Below, in pieces: positions 27,119-35,044 of a stretch of 64,000 nucleotides of DNA. Each line of letters starts with the position of its first letter. The stretch's first letter is position 1. The notes below the pieces were generated by a model that was not told the DNA's origin, did no database searches, and saw nothing but the letters and a program-made list of their open reading frames with translations. A program made the translations under genes and the position numbers. The stretch is from contig JAJZNW010000055.1 of the NCBI GenBank assembly GCA_021811615.1, forward strand, positions 1 to 64,000, written 5' to 3'. The DNA is from Bacteroidota bacterium (GTDB lineage: Bacteria > Bacteroidota > Ignavibacteria > Kryptoniales > JAKASW01).

Positions 27119-28153
27119 TTATCTCTCGACCCTCCCGGATCCGCTCCCCTTCGCGAGCTTCTCGACCTCGTCGGCAGAAACGATGTTGAAATCTCCGGGT
27201 ATGGTCTGCTTTAGACAGGAGGCTGCAACCGCGAATTCGAGCGCTTCCCTCGTGTTTTTCTTTCTCAGGAGGCCGTAGATAAGTCCGCCGGCAAATGAGT
27301 CCCCGCCGCCCACCCTGTCCACAATTTGCACGTCGTATCGCTTGGACCGGTAAGGAACTTTGCAGTCCCCATCGTCATGAAGCACAGCGCTCCATCCGTT
27401 ATGCGACGCGGAATAACTCTCGCGAAGCGTGATCGCTACCGACTTGAAGTGGAACTTCTCCTTCAGCTTCCTTGCCAGATCGAAGTAACCGCGCTCGTCG
27501 AGCTCAGCGCTATCGACGTTCGTCGATTCCGGGTGAAAGCCAAGGCTCTTCTCCGCATCTTCTTCATTGGCTATGCAGACGTCTACATATTCCATCAACG
27601 GAATCATTACGGCCTGGGCTTCTTTGGTGGTCCAGAGCTTGGCGCGGTAGTTCAGGTCCGCGCTGACGACCACTCCGTTCTTCCTGGCGGCCTCGCAGGC
27701 TGTCCTGAGAGTCTCCTGTACTTTCGAACCGAGTGCCGGTGTGATCCCCGTCCAGTGAAACCACTTTGCGCCGGAGAACACTTCCCCCCAGTCGAGTTCG
27801 TCCTTTCCCAGATCCGTGACTGCCGAATTAGATCTATCGTAAATCACCTTGGATGATCTCTGGCTTGCGCCCGTTTCAAGGAAATAAATTCCCAGCCTTT
27901 CGCCTCCGCGAACGATGTAATCCGCCTTCACTCCGAATCGACGCAGGCTGTTTACTGCGGACTGTCCGATCTCATGCTTCGGGAGCTTCGAGACGAAATA
28001 ACTCTCGAGCCCGTAGTTGGCAAGCGACACCGCTACATTCGCCTCGCCTCCCCCGTAATTGACATCAAACTGTCCCGACTGAACAAACCTCGAGAATCCC
28101 GGAGTAGAAAGCCGGAGCATTATCTCCCCCATTGTAACGACTTTCTCAGACAT
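27119..28153 (-). CDS. kdgK: 2-keto-3-deoxygluconate kinase (PfkB family)
   Basis: Cytoplasmic sugar kinase of 344 residues. It phosphorylates 2-keto-3-deoxygluconate to KDPG, the penultimate step of hexuronate breakdown. The PfkB substrate-side signature YGGGEANVAVSLANYG (about 33-48) and the ATP-side signature DRVGGGDSFAGG with catalytic Asp285 are present. The assignment to KDG rather than fructose or ribose comes from the KdgK-like N-terminus (VVTMGEIMLRLSTPG) and from eda 61 bp upstream. Together they convert KDG to pyruvate and glyceraldehyde-3-phosphate. Confidence 0.92.
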   Translation of the reverse strand: MSEKVVTMGEIMLRLSTPGFSRFVQSGQFDVNYGGGEANVAVSLANYGLESYFVSKLPKHEIGQSAVNSLRRFGVKADYIVRGGERLGIYFLETGASQRSSKVIYDRSNSAVTDLGKDELDWGEVFSGAKWFHWTGITPALGSKVQETLRTACEAARKNGVVVSADLNYRAKLWTTKEAQAVMIPLMEYVDVCIANEEDAEKSLGFHPESTNVDSAELDERGYFDLARKLKEKFHFKSVAITLRESYSASHNGWSAVLHDDGDCKVPYRSKRYDVQIVDRVGGGDSFAGGLIYGLLRKKNTREALEFAVAASCLKQTIPGDFNIVSADEVEKLAKGSGSGRVER

Positions 28154-28214
28154 TTTGGCTACCTAATATCTTGTGAAAAGAAAAAGACATCCTTCAACAA
28201 CGTGGATGTAACCG

Positions 28215-28874
28215 TCATGAAACTTTCATCTCCTGCCTGGCTCTTATGATGCTCTCCATCAAAGTCTTAGCATTCTCAGTCAGGACCTGGTACTTTCCGG
28301 AGTTGATGGCTTTGTTGTCGAGGAGGGCCGAACCGACTCCAACCGCGCACGCCCCGGACTTCAACCACTCACCGGCATTAGTGAGAGTGACACCGCCGGT
28401 CGGCATCATTTTCAGGTGCGGCATCGGTGCGAGGACACCTTTGAAGAAAGCCATGCCGACGACGTCCGCAGGAAATACCTTGACGATATCTGCTCCGGCC
28501 TCGTATGCGGTCTGTATCTCCGTCGGCGTGAACGCTCCCGGCATGGCGGGTACATCGCCTCTGTGCGCGACCTCCACGATCTCCTTCTTGTATATCGGGC
28601 TGACCACATATCTCGCGCCGGCATCGATCGCTTTCTGCGCCGTCTCGGCATTCAACACTGAGCCGACACCGATGTTCATGTAGCTCCCTATTTCCCTGCT
28701 CGCCTCATCTATTACCTTGATGGCATTCGGTACAGTCATGGTTATTTCGATACCGGCGACGCCGCCGGCATAAATCGCTTCCGCCACCTTAATCAACTTG
28801 CCGGGATCGGCCAGCCGAATTACGGCAACTGCTCCTCCGTCGATTACTTTCTTTACTGTCTCTTCCCTTGACAT
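28215..28874 (-). CDS. eda: KDPG aldolase (2-dehydro-3-deoxy-phosphogluconate aldolase)
   Basis: TIM-barrel class I aldolase of 219 residues, at the normal family length. It splits 2-keto-3-deoxy-6-phosphogluconate into pyruvate and glyceraldehyde-3-phosphate. Visible landmarks are Glu43 in GIEITMT, the phosphate-side loop MPGAFTPTEI, the Schiff-base lysine K132 in DIVKVFPAD and the second phosphate-binding loop MPTGGVT. Immediately followed by kdgK, it closes the hexuronate pathway. It is the first gene after the spacer following the LacI-family regulator; no copy of the pectin operator was found directly upstream. Confidence 0.93.
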   Translation of the reverse strand: MSREETVKKVIDGGAVAVIRLADPGKLIKVAEAIYAGGVAGIEITMTVPNAIKVIDEASREIGSYMNIGVGSVLNAETAQKAIDAGARYVVSPIYKKEIVEVAHRGDVPAMPGAFTPTEIQTAYEAGADIVKVFPADVVGMAFFKGVLAPMPHLKMMPTGGVTLTNAGEWLKSGACAVGVGSALLDNKAINSGKYQVLTENAKTLMESIIRARQEMKVS

Positions 28875-29256
28875 CTGGATTTACCTATCGAGTTTAATTG
28901 ACGAATTGACGGTCGCACAGTCCCTGGGTCGCCGGCGGGTTCTCCCCATCGCAATGCAGTAACCGTGCATCCCATTCCGATTACGCACTAAAGATAACAA
29001 TTACAAAATTCAAAACGATGCAGGTGTACATAGTACGGGCCCTGCATCACAACGAACGATACTATTATCTGCGGATCGGCGGAGATTTGTGGATAGCTAT
29101 GGCTTCAGTTTCCCCGCCAGGCAGCTGCCCGACAATCACTCGGAAGTACACAGAGGAGGAAAAGAGAGCGACACGGAAAGACACTCCCATGAGTTGCCCG
29201 AAACCAAACCGTCGCGGCGTGGCACTGCCCGCGGCCTGCAAGCCCCGCACTATGTT
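28875..29256. other. Intergenic region between the lacI-type gene and eda
   Basis: About 380 bp without a credible gene. The middle holds the hairpin at 29017-29048; the part nearest eda is AT-rich (about 28985-29016) and may hold the eda-kdgK promoter, though no clean -35/-10 pair can be chosen. The 12-bp operator found elsewhere in the locus is absent. Confidence 0.45.
29017..29048 (-). terminator. Probable terminator of the LacI-family gene
   Basis: GATGCAGG/CCTGCATC arms (29017-29024 and 29041-29048) with an inner GTAC/GTAC pairing form a 32-nt hairpin. On the minus strand it is followed by GTTTTGAATTTTG, T-rich enough for intrinsic termination. It lies about 210 bp past the regulator stop and would separate it from eda. 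Confidence 0.45.
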
Positions 29257-30306
29257 TCACTTCACAGAAGAAACGACGGGATTCTTCTTCGGTAAGCATG
29301 TATCCCGTATGACAAGTTCCGTCGGCACTTCTATATGTTTAGGAAGGTACTCATCAGACTCGCCGATATGTTCGATGATGAGATCCACCGCCACTTTCCC
29401 GAGCGTGGCAGTGGGCTGGTCGACATAGCTGAGCGCAGGTTTGAGAAACTTATTGATGCTGGCGCTGCCAAAACAGATGATATCCAGATCATCCGGTATT
29501 CTTACACCCACTTCGGCGGCGGCGGCGTAAACGCCGAGGGCCACCGGGTAAGTAACGGCGAAGATGAATTCCGGCATTCTCCCACTCCTGTAGAGTTTCA
29601 TGAATCCCTGGTAACCATCGTCCTCCCCGAAACCTCCGTGGATAACCCAGTCAGGATCAATCTCGAGTCCGCGTCGCTTCATAGCTTCGACATACCCCTC
29701 GTATCTCCGCTTCCCGATGTTAATCTCAGTGAACCCGCCTATGTGCGCAATCTTGGTATATCCATTATCTATCGCAAGCTCGATGGCTTTGATCGCTCCA
29801 CCTTTATCGTCGACGGTTACCTGGCTCGTTCCATCGACAGGCATTACCCTGTCCATGAACACAAGAGGCACGTCACGGCTGACAACTTTTTCAAAAATGG
29901 TTTTGTCTTTGGTCTGTTGTGTGATTGAGATTATGAGCCCGTCCACTCTCATTGCCATGAGAGTCTCGATGTGCTTTCTTTCTCTCTCCACGTTTTCTTG
30001 GGACACAGTCAGGGCTATGTCGAAATTGTTATAGAACGCCTGATCGTAAATCGACTCTATCAGTGAACTGAAAAAGAAGTGAGCGATTTTGGGAACTACG
30101 ACGCCGATAGTGTTCGATTTCCTGGAAGAGAGGTTCCTTGCCGCGAAGTTAGGTGTATAGCCCAATTCTTCCGCAACCTTCTTCACAAGCTTGGTAGTTT
30201 CCCTCGAAATATCGGGATGTCCTCTAAGTGCTTTAGAAACGGTGACTTTCGACACGTTGAGCTGCTTCGCGATATCGCTCAGCGTAACGTGCGGCTTCCT
30301 GTTCAA
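29257..30306 (-). CDS. LacI-family regulator of the pectin/hexuronate locus
   Basis: DNA-binding repressor of 349 residues. The N-terminal helix-turn-helix (about 7-55: VTLSDIAKQLNVSKVTVSKAL, then a hinge helix NFAARNLSSRKS) and the periplasmic-binding-like effector domain (about 60-340) are canonical LacI/GalR. Translation most likely starts at a TTG (30304-30306) with AAGGAG 7 bp upstream; no better ATG is available. It sits between uxaC and eda, so a KdgR-like role sensing a uronate intermediate such as KDG is likely. Just upstream at 30331-30354 lie two units of the same repeat found at two other promoters in this locus, which suggests autoregulation. The effector is not known. Confidence 0.88.
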   Translation of the reverse strand: MNRKPHVTLSDIAKQLNVSKVTVSKALRGHPDISRETTKLVKKVAEELGYTPNFAARNLSSRKSNTIGVVVPKIAHFFFSSLIESIYDQAFYNNFDIALTVSQENVERERKHIETLMAMRVDGLIISITQQTKDKTIFEKVVSRDVPLVFMDRVMPVDGTSQVTVDDKGGAIKAIELAIDNGYTKIAHIGGFTEINIGKRRYEGYVEAMKRRGLEIDPDWVIHGGFGEDDGYQGFMKLYRSGRMPEFIFAVTYPVALGVYAAAAEVGVRIPDDLDIICFGSASINKFLKPALSYVDQPTATLGKVAVDLIIEHIGESDEYLPKHIEVPTELVIRDTCLPKKNPVVSSVK

Positions 30307-30330
30307 AATCTCACTCCTTGTTAGGTTAGA

Positions 30331-30354
30331 AAGTAACTTGACCGGTTACTATTG
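30331..30354. promoter_or_regulatory. Operator-like repeat upstream of the LacI-family gene
   Basis: AAGTAACTTGAC (30331-30342) and CGGTTACTATTG (30343-30354) lie 25 bp upstream of the TTG start. The junction ACTTGACCGGTTACT is the most palindromic form of the motif (TGACCGGTTA), typical of CG-centred LacI-family operators. An A-run (plus strand) adjoins it. The corresponding -35/-10 elements are not clear. Confidence 0.55.
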
Positions 30355-30425
30355 AAAAAAAATTAGCATACTTCGACATGATTTCATACACTTCTGGCTA
30401 CAGACGGGCCGATTTGACATCCTGT

Positions 30426-31835
30426 TCAAAGATTATAGGCCTTCTTAGCCAGATCATAAGCGAGTGCCTTCCCCATCGATTTCGCTTCCTCCATGGATAC
30501 GATGTGTCTGGCAACCATGCCCGAAAGAAAATTCGAGTCCATCCTTCTTGCCAGATCGTGCCTTGCAGGAATTGAAAGGAATGCGCGAGTATCGTCGGTG
30601 AACCCAACTGTATTATATATGCCCGCTGTCTCCGTAACATTTTGTCTGTATCTGGTCATTCCCTGAATACTGTCGTGGAACCACCATGACGCTCCAAGCT
30701 TCACAGCGGGATAGTGGCCTGCAATCGGTGCGAGCTCGCGGGAATATGTAGTCTCATCGAGCGTGAACAGGACCGTCTTGAACTTCGGGTTGTTTCCGAA
30801 CTCGTTCAGAAATTCCTGCATGTTCCGGGTATACTCGGTCTGAATCGGTATGTCACCGCCTTTGTCGAGCCCGAACCTGTCGAAGACCTGCCGGTTGTGA
30901 TTCCGAAGTGCGCCCGCATGTATCTGCATCACCAATCCATCGTCGACGCTCATGCGCGCCATTTCCATCAGCATGTTCGCCGTGAATGCCGCGGCGTCCT
31001 TTTCAGTCGACTCTCCTTTGAGAGCACGCTGGAAAATCGCGTCAGCTTCTATTTGGGACAATCTGTGCGCGTACGGACTTTCTACTCCCTGGTCTGTCGA
31101 CACGGCGCCGTAAGTCTTGAAATACTCCCTCCTGTTTTCAAGCGCCTTTATGTACGACTTGTAGTCATGGATATCGATGCCTGCCACTTTACTGATACCT
31201 GCTATTTCTGATTTCCATTTTGCGGAATTGATGTTGACAGCCGCATCCGGTCTGAAACATGGAATCACGCGCTTCTTCCATCCCGACTCTCTCATCTTCT
31301 TGTGCGATTCCAACGGATCTGACGGAGAATCGGTTGTAGTGAGGACCTCTATATTGAACTCCTCGAAGAGAGTCCTCGGGAGAAACTCTTTCGTTTTCAG
31401 TTTCTCCACCATGTGGTCGTATATCTTCATCGCATTTTTCGAATTCAATGGATCAGATATTCCGAACACCTCGACGAGCTCGTGGGTAAGCCAGACCCCC
31501 GTCGGCGTACCCGAAAACAGATAGAAATTATCCCCAAATATCTGCCATATCTTCCTGTGATCTTTCTCAACCGGAGTCCCATCGACAGTCGGGATACCCA
31601 ACGATTCTAGTGAGATGCCCTGCGAATATAGCATTCGGTAGATATAATGGTCGGGAATAATGATCAACTCAGTCGGATCGGGAAACGGCTGATTGTCCGC
31701 CAGCATCTTCGCCTCGACATGTCCATGCGGACTGAGAATGGGAAGGTCCTTTACGTTGAGATACAATTCGTATGCTGTCTTCCTTACACTCTCTTCAGGA
31801 TCGAAAAAACGGTAATCGTCTAATACGCTCTTCAT
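30426..31835 (-). CDS. uxaC: Uronate isomerase UxaC
   Basis: Amidohydrolase-superfamily isomerase of 469 residues, full family length. It converts D-galacturonate to D-tagaturonate and D-glucuronate to D-fructuronate, the entry step of hexuronate catabolism. The N-terminal region has FDPEESVRKTAYELYLNVKD and LPILSPHGHVEAKM, with the metal-binding HGH (H37, H39), followed by the UxaC-typical KDHRKIWQIFGDNFYLFSGTPTG block. No signal peptide, so cytoplasmic. It is the last gene of the run starting at the DUF4861 gene and is followed by the regulator after 119 bp. Its product is the substrate of UxaE. Confidence 0.95.
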   Translation of the reverse strand: MKSVLDDYRFFDPEESVRKTAYELYLNVKDLPILSPHGHVEAKMLADNQPFPDPTELIIIPDHYIYRMLYSQGISLESLGIPTVDGTPVEKDHRKIWQIFGDNFYLFSGTPTGVWLTHELVEVFGISDPLNSKNAMKIYDHMVEKLKTKEFLPRTLFEEFNIEVLTTTDSPSDPLESHKKMRESGWKKRVIPCFRPDAAVNINSAKWKSEIAGISKVAGIDIHDYKSYIKALENRREYFKTYGAVSTDQGVESPYAHRLSQIEADAIFQRALKGESTEKDAAAFTANMLMEMARMSVDDGLVMQIHAGALRNHNRQVFDRFGLDKGGDIPIQTEYTRNMQEFLNEFGNNPKFKTVLFTLDETTYSRELAPIAGHYPAVKLGASWWFHDSIQGMTRYRQNVTETAGIYNTVGFTDDTRAFLSIPARHDLARRMDSNFLSGMVARHIVSMEEAKSMGKALAYDLAKKAYNL

Positions 31836-31905
31836 TTTACTTTTCGCCTTCTTTCAACTTTCCAGGATATTTGATGTATCGGCGGCACCAAAGATTAATT
31901 TGCGT

Positions 31906-32745
31906 TCAGTCATTCTCTACAGGACCGGATTTTGAAAGGAGCCAGATGAACAGGCTCCGTGCCGCATCATAGTTGTCGAAACTCTTCGGCAACTTGTGAT
32001 CGTCTATGTATTCGTTGTAAAACCATGGATCTCCGACTGCGAAGACAAAGCCCTTACCGACATGCGCTGATGCCATGATGATGTCGCCGCGGTTGACAAG
32101 ATCGGCTTTCGCAGGCCTGCTAATTCGAAGTGTGCTGATCTCTTTTAGAAAAATCTCGTGGACCCCCATGAACATCGGGATATCCGGAAGATCGGAGAAT
32201 GCCCCGACCTGAAAATCCTTTCCGACTACGTCGTTTCTGCTGTCTTCGTTGAAACGAATTCCGAAGCGAGCTGCAAGCCGGTTGAGATGTTTGAACTCGC
32301 AGTTCCCGCTGTCGTTGGCAAAGAGCGCGAGAACTCCTCCTCTCTTCACCCAAGACACAATGGCCCCGATCTCCGGCCCGGTAATGTAATGAGGGTGTTT
32401 CGTTTCCGCAGGAGTATCGGGATCGACAATGATGTAGATGCTCGCACTATCGAGCGACCTCCTCGTAGGCGCAACCCGCGACTCGGTAATTTTTGCACCG
32501 AGCTTCTCAATTATGCCGCCGAGTTTCGAGTAACCGGTGTTTGCCGTATCTTCCCAGATATAGTGGAACCTGACCTCCCGCCCGTCCTTCGCCTTCTTCC
32601 ACTCGTTGTTGTGGTAGCAATCAAGGCAGACCACTTTTTGCTTCCCTGGTTTCGGCGCGCCTGGTGCAGTCCACCCGACGATGAAAGAGAACAACCCTGC
32701 GGCCGCTATCACAAACAAGGACTTCTTCATCTTATTCATATACAA
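31906..32745 (-). CDS. Exported DUF4350-like protein
   Basis: Protein of 279 residues with a signal peptide (KKSLFVIAAAGLFSFIVGW). The rest resembles the DUF4350/class I amidotransferase-like fold: LDCYHNNEWKK, YIIVDPDTPAE, ITGPEIGAIVSWVKRGGVLALFAND, FVFAVGDPWFYNEYID. Proteins of this type occur beside or fused to GH105 enzymes in Bacteroidota pectin loci, as here with GH105 just upstream (34-bp gap). No catalytic residues can be assigned. A role as an accessory or binding protein for unsaturated oligouronides is a guess from context; function unknown. Confidence 0.65.
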   Translation of the reverse strand: MYMNKMKKSLFVIAAAGLFSFIVGWTAPGAPKPGKQKVVCLDCYHNNEWKKAKDGREVRFHYIWEDTANTGYSKLGGIIEKLGAKITESRVAPTRRSLDSASIYIIVDPDTPAETKHPHYITGPEIGAIVSWVKRGGVLALFANDSGNCEFKHLNRLAARFGIRFNEDSRNDVVGKDFQVGAFSDLPDIPMFMGVHEIFLKEISTLRISRPAKADLVNRGDIIMASAHVGKGFVFAVGDPWFYNEYIDDHKLPKSFDNYDAARSLFIWLLSKSGPVEND

Positions 32746-32779
32746 AAGCCATCGCTCTCTCTAAATTGAAGCTTCCCGA

Positions 32780-34003
32780 CTATCGCGACCGAGAAGCCTC
32801 GATCTCCAGCGCCGCCAGGATGAACGGTCCCACTCCCTTGAAATCGTTATCATCCCTCGGCACGGAAACATAATACTCATACGATCCGTTTCGGTAAGGA
32901 TGCCCTCCCAATCCGGTGCCGGCGCAAGTATTCATCAGAATAGGATTGCCCGACGAATCGAACTTAACTTCATATTTCACCAGTCCACCGAACGCCGCTT
33001 CCGCCGCCCGTAGATACTTGCCGCTGAGATATCCTTTTCTCGCACCTTTCGCGAACGAATACGCAAACATCGCTGATGCAGAAGATTCGATGTAATTACC
33101 TTTCGCGCCCGCCTTGTCGACCACTTGATACCACAATTTAGTACGCTTATCCTGATACTTCAACAACGACGAGGCCAGGCCTCTGAAAATCCGGATAAGC
33201 TCTTCACGGCGAGGGTTGCTCTTCGGAAAGTAGTCCAGGACGTCCACGAGTCCCATCATGTACCACCCCATCGACCGGCCCCAGAAAGTCGGAGAGTCGC
33301 CGGTTTTCGGATTCGCCCACTTCTGTTTCTTTGAGGCATCCCAGGCGTGATAAAACAGGCCCGTTTTCGGATCGCGGTTGTGATCGGCCATCAGGACAAA
33401 TTGCTTCGCGATATCGTTATAGTCGGACGGCTGATGAAACATCTCTGCAAACTTGGCATAGAATGGCTCAGCCATGTACGCACCGTCGAGCCACATCTGG
33501 TTTGGATAGATTTTCTTATGCCAGAATCCGCCGTATTTGTTCCGCGGCTGTTCACTGAGCTGCTTCCTCAAAAGATCGGCAGCTTTCTTATACCTTGTCT
33601 CCTTCGTCGAACCGTACAGGTCCAGTACTACTCTGCCAGGCGTAATGTCGTCGAGCCTGAACTTGTCAACGTCATAAGTTTTTATCCGACCGTCTGCAGT
33701 CACGTAATAGTCTATGCTCTTCTTCACGTAGTCGAAGTACTCCCGGTTCCCGGTTTTCTCCCACACTTTCCAGATGGCATGGAGGAGGACTCCTTCCTCG
33801 TAATTCCACGACATCGTACTATCATGGGTCAGGTAATCGGGAAGTCTCGTAATGACGGCATTGGTCATGCGAACCGACCACGGGACATGTTCAGAACCGT
33901 TACGTGGTACAGGCGATCTTGACGAGCCGTACTGCTCCCTGCACATCGCACTCGATGCGACCACCGATGTAGCAAATACAATGACCAGCAGGGCTCTCTT
34001 CAT
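32780..34003 (-). CDS. GH105 unsaturated rhamnogalacturonyl hydrolase
   Basis: Exported (alpha/alpha)6-barrel enzyme of 407 residues, signal peptide about 1-20. GH105 enzymes hydrate and release the 4,5-unsaturated uronic acid left at the non-reducing end of pectin fragments by lyases. Motifs include WNYEEGVLLHAIW near 66-78, RLDDITPGRV (D118) and the catalytic aspartate D173 in QMWLDGAYMAEPF, corresponding to D143 of YteR. Later GRSMGWYMMGLVDVLDYFP and an AGTGLGGHPYRNGSYEYY end are typical. The product 4-deoxy-5-ketouronate would need KduI and KduD, not encoded here. It lies 24 bp downstream of the PorV-like gene within the receptor operon. Confidence 0.93.
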   Translation of the reverse strand: MKRALLVIVFATSVVASSAMCREQYGSSRSPVPRNGSEHVPWSVRMTNAVITRLPDYLTHDSTMSWNYEEGVLLHAIWKVWEKTGNREYFDYVKKSIDYYVTADGRIKTYDVDKFRLDDITPGRVVLDLYGSTKETRYKKAADLLRKQLSEQPRNKYGGFWHKKIYPNQMWLDGAYMAEPFYAKFAEMFHQPSDYNDIAKQFVLMADHNRDPKTGLFYHAWDASKKQKWANPKTGDSPTFWGRSMGWYMMGLVDVLDYFPKSNPRREELIRIFRGLASSLLKYQDKRTKLWYQVVDKAGAKGNYIESSASAMFAYSFAKGARKGYLSGKYLRAAEAAFGGLVKYEVKFDSSGNPILMNTCAGTGLGGHPYRNGSYEYYVSVPRDDNDFKGVGPFILAALEIEASRSR

Positions 34004-34027
34004 TCTTCTTATACCTCCTATATGACT

Positions 34028-35023
34028 CTAGAATGACATGATGACTGAGAACCGGTTCACACCGTTAAATATCTGCATCTGCGAATAGGAATAATTCACC
34101 TCGAGCTCGTTCCCCGCCAGGGTCGTATTGACTCCGACTCCTGCGGACCATGATTGCAGATCCCTGTTGGTCTGGTAACCGCCTCTCAGAGACAGCATGC
34201 CGAGAAATTTATATTGAAGTCCCATATCGAGCTCCTCGGAATGGCTATTCGAGTGAACGAAGTCCATCGCGTAGGTGAGCGAGGTGGACTTATCTTTAGT
34301 CTTCCTGAAAAAGTCGAGAAGGTCGATCGCGGCCCCCATCGTGAATGTCAACGGGAGCTGTTCTGCATAGACCTCGCGGGTGATGTCCGAAGAGAAGTTC
34401 CTGATGACCATTCCAAATCTGAAATCGTTCCAGAGAGTATAGTACTTCACGCCGAGGTCGAAGGCGAGTTTCGTGGCATTGTTTTTTATCGAGACGCCGT
34501 TGTAGAAAGTGTTCTCACCGAGGTTCTGTCCGACAAATCTCATATTTCCACCGACGAGGAATTGAGTATTTATGTACTTGGCATAGGAAAGTCCCAGCGA
34601 ATAAGCACCTACATTCGATACCGGGCCGTTGTCGATATAACCTCCGAGCGGATTTATGCTTGTTCCGTAGATCGTGCCGTAGTCGACCGTAAGGAAACTG
34701 AGACCGACCGCGCCGTAATTATTCAGGTTCCAGGCCACTGCGCCGGCATAGTAATTTATGTCGGCAATCCACTGAGTATAATCGAGGGCCACATTGAACT
34801 GCGTATTCATCTCAGCCATCGCGGCCGGATTATAGAAGATTGCGTCGGCGCCTTTGCCGACGGCGGTGTAAGCCTCACCCATTGCGCTCGCCACGGGCGA
34901 TATGCTTACCAGTTGAAAGTCCATCGTGCTTTGTCCGACTTTGCTCAGGCTCACTTGCGCGAACGCAGCGCCCGACAAGCCGAGTATCACAAGCAATGCG
35001 AGCAATAATCTATTATGATTCAT
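34028..35023 (-). CDS. PorV/PorQ-family outer-membrane beta-barrel protein
   Basis: Outer-membrane barrel protein of 331 residues (signal peptide ending SGAAFAQ, about 1-23). The start region SVSPVASAMGEAYTAVGKGADAIFYNPAAMAEM-type block (about 45-75) and alternating aromatic strands ending in FSVIMSF match the PorV/PorQ family linked to type IX secretion and of the FadL-like kind. PorV shuttles T9SS substrates to the attachment complex. Here, however, the gene is inside the pectin operon, between a T9SS-type surface protein and GH105, so this copy may be dedicated to the 735-residue neighbour or to the receptor. It is 21 bp downstream of that neighbour. Confidence 0.78.
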   Translation of the reverse strand: MNHNRLLLALLVILGLSGAAFAQVSLSKVGQSTMDFQLVSISPVASAMGEAYTAVGKGADAIFYNPAAMAEMNTQFNVALDYTQWIADINYYAGAVAWNLNNYGAVGLSFLTVDYGTIYGTSINPLGGYIDNGPVSNVGAYSLGLSYAKYINTQFLVGGNMRFVGQNLGENTFYNGVSIKNNATKLAFDLGVKYYTLWNDFRFGMVIRNFSSDITREVYAEQLPLTFTMGAAIDLLDFFRKTKDKSTSLTYAMDFVHSNSHSEELDMGLQYKFLGMLSLRGGYQTNRDLQSWSAGVGVNTTLAGNELEVNYSYSQMQIFNGVNRFSVIMSF

Positions 35024-35044
35024 TTTATCGATTCCTTTCCCTGG

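Noticed and set aside
34028-35023. Core T9SS machinery locus
   Set aside because: Only a PorV/PorQ-family member is present; PorK, L, M, N, T or SprA-type genes are not in the window.
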